Shown here one piece after another: positions 27,649-38,219 of a stretch of DNA of 64,000 bases (position 1 is the first letter of the stretch; each line of letters opens with the position of its first letter). A model generated the notes under the pieces. It was not told the DNA's origin, made no database searches, and was given only the letters and a program-made list of their open reading frames with translations. The DNA is from Rhodopseudomonas sp. (GTDB lineage Bacteria; Pseudomonadota; Alphaproteobacteria; Rhizobiales; Xanthobacteraceae): assembly GCA_016124795.1 (NCBI GenBank), contig WGNB01000011.1:41025-105024 (forward strand), written 5' to 3'. The position numbers and the translations under genes are program-made.

Positions 27649-28568
27649 TGCGCACCTGTGTGCAGGACGCCGGCGGCGACTTGATGATATTGGCCGACGA
27701 TCGCGGCAAAGAAGCCGGGCGCGACGCCGGAGAAATAGAGCGCACCGGCCGGCATCGTGCTGGTCGCCAGGGCGCGATGCGCGGCCGCCGCTGTGCCGCG
27801 TTGCGACAACAGCGCGTAACCGGCGGGATCGAGCGCCCGGCCCTTTACCCGCACCGTATCGACCCAGTCCTTGAAATCGTCCGACGTCAATATCGGAACG
27901 CTGAATGTCTGCCGCGGAAATCCATCGCCGTTATATTGCGTATTCAGCCCGCGCAGCGAACCGGGACGCTCGGCCTCGACATTGAGTTGCGTGACCATGC
28001 CGGCCATCGCGTAAATCTGGCTGCCGAGCGCCGGGATCGCGAATGATTGCATCACCGTGTCGCTGGTGAGACGAAAATGCACCGGTCGCCCGAGCGGCAA
28101 GGCCAGTTGCCCGACGGTGGCGATATGCTGTTCGGGGTAGATGAACAGCCATTTCCAGTCGAGCCCGACAACCTCGATCTGCAACGGCTTTTGCTTTGAC
28201 GCCAGCGCCGCGTAAGGATCAAGCGCGATCTCGTCACGCAAGACGAGATACGACAGCACCGCCACCACGGCGATCGGCACGCCCCAGAGCGCGAATTCCA
28301 GCGGCCGGTTGAAGGTCCAGTCCGGCCGATAGACGGCGGCCGTGTTGCGGCGGCGGTAGCGCCAGGCAAACAGCGGCACCAGCAGCAGCACGGGCAACAC
28401 CACGATCATCATCCAGCCGACGATCTCGAAGAACAGCGCGCGTTGCAGGGCGGCCACCGGCCCGTGCGGATCGAGGAAGCCCGTGCCCCGCGTCGCGCAA
28501 CCGGCGAGCGGCGCCAGCAGCGCCGCACCGAGTGCCGGCTTCACCAAACTGTCCGGAAATCGACGCAT
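27645..28568 (-). CDS. cyoA: Cytochrome o ubiquinol oxidase subunit II
   Basis: The product is 307 residues long. A lipobox LAGC (lipid-carrying C24) follows a short signal, then two membrane helices and a periplasmic cupredoxin-like domain (about 125-290). The CuA ligands of cytochrome c oxidases are missing (no CxxxC), as expected in a quinol oxidase. The conserved GLDWKWLFIYPEQ and GSQIYAMAGM are present. It is the first gene of cyoABCD and lies 153 bases from the divergent uvrB, so the two share a promoter region. Confidence 0.95.
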   Translation of the reverse strand: MRRFPDSLVKPALGAALLAPLAGCATRGTGFLDPHGPVAALQRALFFEIVGWMMIVVLPVLLLVPLFAWRYRRRNTAAVYRPDWTFNRPLEFALWGVPIAVVAVLSYLVLRDEIALDPYAALASKQKPLQIEVVGLDWKWLFIYPEQHIATVGQLALPLGRPVHFRLTSDTVMQSFAIPALGSQIYAMAGMVTQLNVEAERPGSLRGLNTQYNGDGFPRQTFSVPILTSDDFKDWVDTVRVKGRALDPAGYALLSQRGTAAAAHRALATSTMPAGALYFSGVAPGFFAAIVGQYHQVAAGVLHTGAQ

Positions 28569-28721
28569 GAGTCGGGTTTCGCTCCGTCGATGAGCGGCGG
28601 CCGCGCCAACACGCCGTGCCGATGATGTTGTGCCCCAGACCGGAACGCTCCGCCTTTTGAATTGTTCCCATTCCTGGCTGGCGGTCTTCCCTCACCGCCG
28701 GACTCGCCCCATATTCGCCGG

Positions 28722-31671
<2,950 letters not shown>

Positions 31672-31685
<14 letters not shown>

Positions 31686-31700
31686 ACAGCCGCGTTCTTT
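31672..31700. terminator. Bidirectional terminator
   Basis: A perfect 8-bp stem (31672-31679 with 31689-31696) encloses the uvrB stop codon. On the plus strand it is followed by CTTTAAA and on the minus strand by six T, so it can end both uvrB and the converging small exported-protein gene. Confidence 0.75.
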
Positions 31701-31759
31701 AAAGCCCCGAGGTCGATGATCCTGATGACCGATCGGCCTGACTGCCGGCCTTCACGCCC

Positions 31760-32134
31760 TCAATCGCACACGCGAATCCGGCGCCGCACCCAATAACGGC
31801 CGTTCCAGTGCGCCGGCCCCAGCTCCCAGTGACAATCGCCATAGGCATAGGCCGGCGGGCCAAAGCCAAACCCGAAGCCCGGGAAGAAGCCGTGGTGGTG
31901 ATGGTGATAATACTGGACCAGATTGAGCAGCGGCTTGGGTTGTTGCGCCCGCGCCGCGTCGTCGGCCTGCAACAAGGCTGTCGCATTCGGGACCGGTTCG
32001 AGCAGCTCGGCATAAGACTGCACGCTGATGTCCGGCGCTGGCGGCACCGGCATCGCCTGCGCGCCGTTCACCGCCATGATGCTGGCGATGACGCTGGCAA
32101 CACTGCCCATAAGAAAAGTGAGGTTGGTCCTCAT
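31760..32134 (-). CDS. Exported protein with a His/Phe/Gly cluster, hypothetical
   Basis: The 124-residue product has a clear signal peptide (residues 1 to about 26, ending NGAQA). The mature part has a run YYHHHHHGFFPGFGFGFGPP (residues about 72-91) and ends WNGRYWVRRRIRVCD. The second half is like small Rhizobiales secreted proteins with GPAHWNGRYW near the C-terminus. The His cluster could bind a metal, but this is not shown. A GGGAGCC site before the ATG at 32134 sets the start. Confidence 0.75.
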   Translation of the reverse strand: MRTNLTFLMGSVASVIASIMAVNGAQAMPVPPAPDISVQSYAELLEPVPNATALLQADDAARAQQPKPLLNLVQYYHHHHHGFFPGFGFGFGPPAYAYGDCHWELGPAHWNGRYWVRRRIRVCD

Positions 32135-32326
32135 TTGGATGGCTCCCAGATGGTGTCGCCCCCTGAGACGCTCAATGCGGATCGGTCCGCTTCGTTCCAC
32201 TATGGCTCTGGCCGATGAACGTAAACTGAATGACGGCGACAGGCCGGTTGAGCCACGATCTTGTGATCGGCGCGAGCGCAAGCGGCCGGTATCGGCATGG
32301 GCCCGTCGGACCGATCGCGCCGCCGT

Positions 32327-33055
32327 CTATTGGTCCTGCCGCGATTTCGCCTTGGCCGCGCGCGACAGGAAGCGATACGTGCCGTCGAAGGCGATATCGG
32401 AGCCCGATACCCAGGCGCTGTCCGCGCCCAGAGTCTGCCGGCTGGCATGGATGCGCCGGCTTCGCATTTCGCGGTCGGCCATTTCGTCGAGCGTCATCTC
32501 GGCGAGTTGCAGCGACGGCTCGGCCGGAATGACCAGAAGCTGCATCATCGGTTCGCCCGGTCTGAAGATGTGGGTCTGGCCCGTGGCCGGCGCCTTGAAC
32601 ACCACGAAAGAAATCATCGGCCACCATTCGGTGCGCAACAAGGCCGGCACCGCGATCGGCACCGTGCCGGTGGTATCGGTGTAAAAGCGCGGATGCGGCT
32701 CGCTGCGCACCGCCCATCCGGGCCCGGCATTGAGATCGAGCAGCAACTGATAAGTATAGAAATGCTCACCGAAGGCGCGGAACGGCGGCCATTGCAGATC
32801 ATCATCCGGCTTCGGCCCGAAGTCGCCGTCGAAGACCAGGCCGGCGTCGCCGCGGCTGACGCGCAATTCGTTGGCGTAAGGGTAAAACACTTCGATGCCG
32901 TACTGCGCGCCTTCGCTGAACGGCGTGCAATGCCACACCTGTTCGGGCGAACCGTCGGCGCGCGGCGCCGGCGTGCCACCCCAGCCCGGCATTTCCAGCT
33001 TGGTCTGGCGCGGCTTCAGGCCGGGGTTGACGAGACGATATTTGACGGTCGGCAT
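32327..33055 (-). CDS. Conserved hypothetical protein, unrecognised
   Basis: This is a 242-residue soluble protein with no signal peptide or membrane helix. It is rich in Pro, Trp and Tyr (AQYGIEVFYPYANELRV, LLRTEWWPMISFVVF, FRPGEPMMQLLVIPAEP), giving a beta-sandwich impression. The segment around FRPGEPMMQLLVIP recalls proteins named DUF6065, but this is from memory and unverified. Single gene, not linked to a pathway. Confidence 0.6.
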   Translation of the reverse strand: MPTVKYRLVNPGLKPRQTKLEMPGWGGTPAPRADGSPEQVWHCTPFSEGAQYGIEVFYPYANELRVSRGDAGLVFDGDFGPKPDDDLQWPPFRAFGEHFYTYQLLLDLNAGPGWAVRSEPHPRFYTDTTGTVPIAVPALLRTEWWPMISFVVFKAPATGQTHIFRPGEPMMQLLVIPAEPSLQLAEMTLDEMADREMRSRRIHASRQTLGADSAWVSGSDIAFDGTYRFLSRAAKAKSRQDQ

Positions 33056-33391
33056 GGGCGGGCAGCCTCTTCCTTACGCGGATGTCGGCGTGTTGATGTC
33101 ATTGCGCTGATGTCATGGCCGCCCCGATGTCCTGGCGCGGATAACGTCGCGATGTTGTCTTCGCATTCCCGTTCTGGCGTGCCGGCTTTGACGCCGGCCG
33201 CGCCGAAACTGCTTTCGTCGCCCAGCGTGTTGTTATCACAAACCGGCTTGAACGGAATAGCGGGCGCGCGGCGGCATGGTGGCCGGACGATGGCCGGAGA
33301 GCCCGAACGGCTTGAATGAATTGCGGGGCCCTCGGTACCACGGTCGCGGCGGGGCGAACCGATTTGGGACCCGGCCTTCCGTATCGTCATC
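33056..33391. other. Intergenic region upstream of higBA, no gene seen
   Basis: About 340 bases separate the hypothetical gene on the minus strand and the higBA operator on the plus strand. Overlapping open frames on both strands have no ribosome binding site and poor codon use. No repeat or hairpin worth naming was found. Confidence 0.5.
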
Positions 33392-33430
33392 TGATACATT
33401 GTCTTGTATTTTGTATCATTTAATGATACA
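33392..33430 (+). promoter_or_regulatory. higBA operator/promoter
   Basis: TGATACA occurs at 33392-33398 and 33424-33430, and its complement TGTATCA at 33412-33418, giving two inverted-repeat pairs. The pair 33412-33430 is a nearly perfect 19-bp palindrome. The AT-rich element sits just before the toxin gene, where HigA-type antitoxins usually bind. Confidence 0.75.
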
Positions 33431-33437
33431 TTTGGAC

Positions 33438-33719
33438 ATGATCTCATCTTTCCGGGACAAGATCACCACGGCGGTCGCGGCAGGGGAAAGCCCGAAGGGC
33501 TTCCCGGCCGATTTAGTGAAGATCGCCCGCCGCAAACTCGGCTATCTCGATGCCGCGCATGATCTGCGCGACTTGCGAGCGCCACCGGGCAACCACCTGG
33601 AAGCGTTAAGCAAGGACCGCCAGGGACAACATTCGATCCGGATCAACGATCAATTCCGGATATGTTTTCGATGGACATCGCAGGGCCCGGCCGACGTGGA
33701 AATCACGGACTATCATTAA
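33438..33719 (+). CDS. higB: HigB-type toxin of a type II toxin-antitoxin system
   Basis: The 93-residue product has the RelE/HigB fold of ribosome-dependent mRNA interferases. It matches the family from MISSFRDK through LVKIARRKLGYLDAAHDLRDLRAPPG to the C-terminal IRINDQFRICFRW and DVEITDYH. The ATG at 33438 matches the usual HigB N-terminus; ATG 33423 lies inside the operator and is less likely. The gene is upstream of its antitoxin, 10 bases apart, the normal hig order. The palindromic operator supports autoregulation. Confidence 0.92.
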   Translation: MISSFRDKITTAVAAGESPKGFPADLVKIARRKLGYLDAAHDLRDLRAPPGNHLEALSKDRQGQHSIRINDQFRICFRWTSQGPADVEITDYH

Positions 33720-33729
33720 GGACATTGTC

Positions 33730-34035
33730 ATGGCCAAGAAACTTGCTCCCCTCCACCCCGGCGAAGTGTTGCGCGAGGAATTCCTCGCGCCGCTCAACCT
33801 GTCGCCCGGCGCGCTGGCCAAGGCGATGGGCGTACCGCGCACGCGGGTCGAGCGCATCGCGGCGGAAACCAGCGGCGTCACCGCCGACACCGCCTTGCGG
33901 CTGGCCAAGGCGCTCGGCACCTCACCGCAGCTCTGGCTCAATCTGCAAAACAAGTTCGACGTCGAGACCGCCGAACGCGCCATCGGCAAGGACCTCGCCA
34001 AGATCGTACCGGTGGCCGGCGACGCGGCGGCGTAA
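33730..34035 (+). CDS. higA: HigA-type antitoxin (HTH, VapI/XRE-like)
   Basis: This 101-residue DNA-binding antitoxin has an N-terminus LAPLHPGEVLREEFLAPL typical of HigA/VapI and a helix-turn-helix at about 25-60 (ALAKAMGVPRTRVERIA). The ASPQLWLNLQ-type C-terminal helix (TSPQLWLNLQNKFD) is a family hallmark. It neutralises HigB and represses the operon by binding the palindromes upstream. A weak hairpin GGCGT-AATC-ACGCC covers its stop codon. Confidence 0.93.
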   Translation: MAKKLAPLHPGEVLREEFLAPLNLSPGALAKAMGVPRTRVERIAAETSGVTADTALRLAKALGTSPQLWLNLQNKFDVETAERAIGKDLAKIVPVAGDAAA

Positions 34036-34199
34036 TCACGCCTTGTCATGATCGAGCACAGCCATCCGCAGAACGGCGTCGCTTCGCGCGCCGATGGCCC
34101 GACCATCCACGCTTTTCTTCCTTACGCGCAGGCAAGACGTGGATGCCTGGCATAAAGCCGGCCATGACGACTGAGACGCTCAGACTTCATGCCTCTCCC

Positions 34200-34313
34200 C
34201 GTCACCCTGAGGTGCGCGCCGAAGGCGCGCCTCGAAGGGCGGCGGCCCGAACCTTACCCGGTCATCCTTCGAGGCTCCGCCCGCTGTCGCGGGCGTCGCA
34301 CCTCAGGATGACG
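34200..34313. repeat. Compound palindromic intergenic repeat (REP-like)
   Basis: The outer arms are 34200-34216 and 34297-34313 (17 bp, one mismatch). Inner arms CTCGAAGG and CCTTCGAG lie at 34231-34238 and 34266-34273. Each half also holds its own perfect hairpin (GCGCGCC-GAA-GGCGCGC; CGCCCGC-TGTC-GCGGGCG). This layout matches palindromic repeats known to be dispersed in Rhizobiales intergenic regions; copy number was not checked. Confidence 0.75.
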
Positions 34314-34361
34314 CAATCGCGCGGCTTGACAACTTTCCTATAAGACTATATACCTTCTCCT

Positions 34362-34850
34362 ATCCCACCCACTCGAAGGGGCGTTCTCGCGAGACGCAAA
34401 CGAGGGCGGGGTGGGATGCGGCGCCCGCGCGCGAGGTTCGTCACCTTGCTCCCGGGAGGCCGCGGGCAGCCGTCCGTCCCCACTACGGGGGACCGCCCTT
34501 CAGTGGGCTGGACGCGGTGCCGGTGAAGGCGGACGAAAGTCCGCCGGAGGTCGCGTCGTCCCACAAGGACGACCGATCGCAGCCGGCGCCCGGAAGCTAC
34601 GGCCCCGCGGACAGAAATCGCCGCCAGTGGAACGCCGGGAGGCGCCTCTCCGTTCGCCAACGGAGAGGACACGCCTTCGCCAGGCGTGTCGGGCGGCTGC
34701 GCCAGCCGCTCAGGGAGTCTCGCACGCTCCCGCGTTTCCCGGCGCTCCGCTCCCCTCGTCATCGGGGCCGCGGTTCGATCCCGGACGAAAGGCGTACCCG
34801 GCGCCGCATCAAGAATACGGGCGATGACGCATGGGCGGGCCGGCTTTTTT
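34362..34850. other. Hairpin-rich structured stretch, candidate RNA or repeat element
   Basis: About 490 bases hold no convincing gene but at least seven perfect or near-perfect hairpins in a row. They are ATCCCACCC (34362-34370 with 34409-34417), GTCCCC (34476/34488), GGCGGAC with a GAAA tetraloop (34528-34545), GTCGTCC (34555-34573), a 10-bp stem CCTCTCCGTT (34645-34668), ACACGCC (34669-34689) and GCGGCTG (34693-34709). A T6 run ends the stretch at 34845-34850. It may be transcribed as a structured RNA, or be a repeat element shared with related genomes. Confidence 0.5.
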
Positions 34851-34886
34851 CCGCGGTCCAAGGGCGCTTCAAGCATTGCCGAAACC

Positions 34887-34910
34887 GTCCGCTTTCCGCA
34901 TAAAGCAGAC
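34887..34910. repeat. Short inverted repeat resembling a dispersed Bradyrhizobium-type intergenic repeat
   Basis: GTCCGCTTT-CCGCAT-AAAGCAGAC (one mismatch) sits in a 110-base stretch before the lipoprotein gene. Its translation gives the FPHKADM-type words often seen in spurious ORFs of Bradyrhizobium relatives. The link to that repeat family is from memory. Confidence 0.45.
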
Positions 34911-34982
34911 ATGCGCCTGTCGCTTAGGCGCATTCAGGGGGCGGCCGAACAGACCTGACACCGAAGCTCTGGATATCCGGCA

Positions 34983-35300
34983 ATGAAAAATCGCACGACA
35001 CCGAACCTCTTCCCCGCTTCCGCCCGCCCGAACGGCCGCCGCGCCACGGCCGGCAAAGCCGGCCTGCTGCTGGCGCTCGCCGCCACCGCCTGCCTGCTGG
35101 CCGGCTGCGAAACCGACGGCACCACGCTCGCCGCCGCCAAGCCGACCGAAGCGCCGAAGCCGCCGATGACGCATCAGCTTGCCGCCGAGCAATGCTGGAT
35201 GAGCACCGAAGGCAACAAGGCGCTCGACGCCAATCTCGACAAGCGCGCCGATGTCGTCACCAAGTGCATCGCCGACAAGATGAAGGCGGCCGGCAGCTAA
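34983..35300 (+). CDS. Small lipoprotein, hypothetical
   Basis: The product has 105 residues. A lipobox LLAGC at about 38-42 follows a hydrophobic segment (AGLLLALAATACLLAG), so the mature protein would be a lipid-anchored 64-residue polypeptide. The mature part is Ala/Lys-rich (TTLAAAKPTEAPKPPMT) with two cysteines (QCWMS and TKCIADK) that may pair. The N-terminal 20 residues before the signal core are longer than usual. The function is unknown. Confidence 0.7.
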   Translation: MKNRTTPNLFPASARPNGRRATAGKAGLLLALAATACLLAGCETDGTTLAAAKPTEAPKPPMTHQLAAEQCWMSTEGNKALDANLDKRADVVTKCIADKMKAAGS

Positions 35301-35460
35301 GCCCGCCGCGCGCCTGAGGCGGCCATTCACCGTTGCCATCCGACGCGGTTGCCACTTGCCGAAAACAGGGCGGCGTATCACCATCGCGCCGTCAACGCGC
35401 GCGTGATTCCGCCCCGGTCTCAGGCGACGGGTCCGCGCCATTCACCTCCAGGAGGCCGTC

Positions 35461-35586
35461 ATGGCAAAAGGTCAAATGCGCGTGCCGAAGGAAAAGAAGA
35501 AACCCAAGGCCGACAAGGACAAACCGAAACAGGTTTCGGCTTACAAGGCGGCGCAGGCCGCGAGCGCGCCGGCCGGCAAGAAATAG
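35461..35586 (+). CDS. Small lysine-rich basic protein (41 residues)
   Basis: A short gene with a perfect AGGAGG ribosome binding site 6 bases before the ATG. The product is about one quarter lysine (PKEKKKPKADKDKPKQ in the first half) and ends in an Ala/Ser-rich tail with a final GKK. It is too short for routine gene finding. The strong start signal makes translation likely. Similar tiny basic proteins occur in Rhizobiales, without known function; nucleic-acid binding is a guess. Confidence 0.7.
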   Translation: MAKGQMRVPKEKKKPKADKDKPKQVSAYKAAQAASAPAGKK

Positions 35587-35647
35587 CCGCCGCGCCGCGC
35601 GCCAGCCTCATCGGCGCGACTTCAACGCATCGCCACCGCCTGCCGGT

Positions 35648-36118
35648 CTAGCCATCGGCGGGCGGTTTCGTATTGGCCGGCATCGGCGGCGTCGCGGCCG
35701 CGGCCTTGCCCATCTCGAGGCAGGTCAGCAGTTCGACATAGCTCGGCGAGCCGCCATAGGACATCAGCCGCACGCAATGGCCACGCTGGCGACCGCTGAA
35801 CGTATTCCAGACCTGACTGAGCTTGGCGTGCGCCTGCGCTTCTTCATGCCGGCAGCTCGATTCATCGCGGCGCAGGCCTTCATTGAGCCCGTCGGCCCGG
35901 CCGTGCTTCTGCGACGCGGCGACGATGCTGGCGGCGTGACAACCCGACGCCACGTTCAGCGTCGGCACCGTGTCGGCCGCCTGCGCGCCGCGCGCTCCGG
36001 CCGAGATCGCGACTCCGACGATGGCGATGGCAGTGATGGCCGGCGCAAGCCTTCGCGGCGAAAGCCGGCGCTCCGCTTGGGGCCTGGACTGAGGTTCGAT
36101 CGATTTCCGGATCGGCAT
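35648..36118 (-). CDS. Exported cysteine-containing protein, hypothetical
   Basis: The protein is 156 residues long. A long basic N-region with RRLSPRRL precedes a hydrophobic signal core (APAITAIAIVGVAISAGARGAQA). The mature part has four cysteines (SGCHAAS, SSCRHEE, GHCVRLM, LTCLEMG) and ends in a Pro/Ala-rich tail. The cysteines suggest a disulfide-stabilised periplasmic domain. A GTG/ATG nine codons earlier is possible; the ATG at 36118 with AAGGTGA is preferred. No known family. Confidence 0.65.
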   Translation of the reverse strand: MPIRKSIEPQSRPQAERRLSPRRLAPAITAIAIVGVAISAGARGAQAADTVPTLNVASGCHAASIVAASQKHGRADGLNEGLRRDESSCRHEEAQAHAKLSQVWNTFSGRQRGHCVRLMSYGGSPSYVELLTCLEMGKAAAATPPMPANTKPPADG

Positions 36119-36323
36119 TGTGAATTCACCTTTCGTTGGGGACACGCGAAAGTCCCTGGAAAGCCCCCTCGAAAGCCCCTGAACGTCGCTTTGCCTATCA
36201 ACGCGGCAGCCTTTCCTGCGGTTGCATCATAGCTTTGCCAAAGTTCCGTGGCATGGTGCCGCAATCGGACGGGCCGCGATGAAATCGTCGGATCAGGATA
36301 GGAACGGCGGGAACTGAAGCGCG

Positions 36324-37379
36324 ATGCGGCGGACGGGACACCGGAAATCGGCAAAGCGGATGCGGATCGCCCCAGCGATGGCGTTGGCGATCGCGTTCAC
36401 AGTCGCCGGCGCCGTCCCCGCCGTCGTGCAACAGGCGTCGGCACAAGATGCCATCACGCAAGACACCCCCATTCAAGGCCCCCCCGGCCTCGCCACCCCA
36501 TCCGCGGCAGATGCGGTGACATCGGAACCTTTGCCGCCGGCGACTTTGCGCACCGCGCTGTCGCCGGACAGCGACAATGCCGCTCATCATGTCGCCGGCG
36601 ACCATGAGGTGAGCGACGGTCTGGACGGCGCCGTGCCGGAACAACCGCCCAGCCCGGAAGACCGCGCCGTCATCGACAAGGTGCTCGCCGACAATGCTTT
36701 GAGCGACGATGCGTTCACGTCGGCGCGCGCCCAGCCGCTGAAGCCGCCGCGTCGTGGCAATCTCTACATCCCGAAGAAACTCGACGTCGCGAAGACCGAC
36801 CGGCCGGACGGCGGCAGCAACGTCACGCTCAAGCAGCCGCTGCCAACCAACTGGGACGCCAAGGTCGGCGCCGATCTCGGTTTCGCCGGCAATGGACCGG
36901 ATAGCCTGCGCCCCCCGCCGGTGGTGTTGACGCCGCCGCGCGACGACAGCGGTGTCGGCGCGGCCTGGGCCTCGGTCGATGTCGCCAGCCTCGCGACAGT
37001 CGATGCGCGGATCGATCCGAACAAGGATCAAAGCCTGATCGGCACCACCGTCACGCGCTCGGTGCCGCTCGGCGGCAGCTTCGCGGTAACGCTGCAAAGC
37101 CGCGCCGCCGTTACCGAAAGCTACGGCCAGACCGCCGCCGACGCCACCGCCGATCCGCGGGTCTGGAGCCGCGCCAACACCGCCAAGTTCAACATCCTGC
37201 CGACCGGCACCACGCTGGCCGCCGGCCTGTCGTCGAACAGCGCCGATCCGGTGACGCATAATTCACTGAGCGCCGAGCAGAAGCTGTACGGCAATCTCAA
37301 TGTCAGCACCGCCGTCAACGATATCGGCGAGACCAGCGAAAGCCGCAGCGTCAGCGCACGCTTCAAAATGAACTGGTAA
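36324..37379 (+). CDS. Exported protein of unknown function, possible beta-barrel
   Basis: A 351-residue exported protein with a basic N-region (RRTGHRKSAKR), a hydrophobic core and cleavage near ASAQDA. The first half of the mature protein is disordered-looking and Pro/Asp/Ala-rich. The second half has alternating strands such as TVTRSVPLGGSFAVTLQSR and KLYGNLNVSTAVND and ends in VSARFKMNW; a C-terminal aromatic residue is a sign of an outer-membrane barrel. An ATG at 36360 after AAGCGG is an alternative start. It resembles conserved proteins of Bradyrhizobium relatives, without known role. Confidence 0.65.
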   Translation: MRRTGHRKSAKRMRIAPAMALAIAFTVAGAVPAVVQQASAQDAITQDTPIQGPPGLATPSAADAVTSEPLPPATLRTALSPDSDNAAHHVAGDHEVSDGLDGAVPEQPPSPEDRAVIDKVLADNALSDDAFTSARAQPLKPPRRGNLYIPKKLDVAKTDRPDGGSNVTLKQPLPTNWDAKVGADLGFAGNGPDSLRPPPVVLTPPRDDSGVGAAWASVDVASLATVDARIDPNKDQSLIGTTVTRSVPLGGSFAVTLQSRAAVTESYGQTAADATADPRVWSRANTAKFNILPTGTTLAAGLSSNSADPVTHNSLSAEQKLYGNLNVSTAVNDIGETSESRSVSARFKMNW

Positions 37380-37574
37380 GCGCACCCCCGGCCCTGCCCG
37401 ATGGCCCGCAGCGAGGCGGCGACGCCGCTTCATCCCGCGATACGCTGAAGTTCCACGCCTTCGACAGGCCGCGATCCTGCCGCGGCTGCGCCCAATCGCC
37501 GCCCCACTCTCATGCGGCTATGGGACGTTGGGTCTATGACGCGCAAACGATTTGCGCCTGTGCAGGAGTGAAGC

Positions 37575-38012
37575 ATGAACGCCATTAAACCCGAACGGCT
37601 CAATGCGGAACGGCCGGTGCCGACTCGCCTCGGCGAGATCGACCAGGCCGCGGCCAATGCCTTCGAAGGTGAGATCCGCGAATTCGTCCGGCGTGACGTA
37701 ACTGCGGTACGGCGGCCAAGAAGCGATAGCGAGATGACGGAGAACGCCGGGCAGCCGGTCGTCGCCGATAATCTCAACGCATTGATCGGGCGGGTCTCGG
37801 AAGCCTCGATGGCCGAGATCGAGCGCGTCATCCAGGAACTGCAAGGCGTGCGCGACATGTTGCGCCAGGAAGGTGAGCGCGTCACCCGGGAGGTCGCCGG
37901 TTACGCCAGCCTGAGCCACGCCGCCCGCACCGCGATGTCGGTGATCGGCGACAGCCTCACGCAATGGAAAGGCCAGCCCGGCAGGCCGGGTCAGCCGCCG
38001 ACCACACGATAA
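37575..38012 (+). CDS. Conserved hypothetical coiled-coil protein
   Basis: The product (145 residues) is hydrophilic, with no signal or membrane segment. A helical, coiled-coil-prone stretch covers about 60-125 (AEIERVIQELQGVRDMLRQE, TREVAGYASLSHAARTAMSVI). A strong AGGAG site precedes the ATG. The family is not recognised. Confidence 0.65.
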   Translation: MNAIKPERLNAERPVPTRLGEIDQAAANAFEGEIREFVRRDVTAVRRPRSDSEMTENAGQPVVADNLNALIGRVSEASMAEIERVIQELQGVRDMLRQEGERVTREVAGYASLSHAARTAMSVIGDSLTQWKGQPGRPGQPPTTR

Positions 38013-38219
38013 CCGATCGCGGCCCCTGCCCGCCCGCGAGGACGGGCAGCGGTCGCCGCGTTTCAATGCGGAGCGCGGTTGTGGATTATCTGAGGGGGAT
38101 TATCGGGCCACCACCGGCGCGGCCGAACTCGCGCTATGGTGTAGAGGTTCGGATGTCGCCGATTCGCCGTGGGACGTTGGTATCGGTTGATTTCTTCACG
38201 GCAGTCTCGCTGCGCCAAT

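Noticed and set aside
28662..28721. Upstream start for uvrB adding 20 residues
   Set aside because: The added part is not protein-like and lies in the promoter region shared with cyoA; ATG 28722 fits the family's MAKTPPKKP start.
34500..34640. Words resembling RNase P RNA or tmRNA (ACAGAAA-N4-CCGCC; GAAA tetraloops)
   Set aside because: The GAGGAAAGTCC start element and the other universal RNase P boxes are absent, and no tmRNA tag frame is present.
34760..34790. tRNA T-loop-like sequence GGTTCGATCCC
   Set aside because: The T stem does not pair beyond three bases and no anticodon arm or acceptor stem could be built around it.
34400..34950. Minus-strand and plus-strand frames of 100-195 codons in the hairpin region
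   Set aside because: Arg/Pro/Gly-rich frames in all phases with no ribosome site; the high GC and palindromes make long open frames by chance.
36198..37259. Long minus-strand frame over the exported protein at 36324-37379
   Set aside because: Arg/Gly-rich shadow with no signal; the plus-strand frame has a signal peptide and a C-terminal aromatic end.
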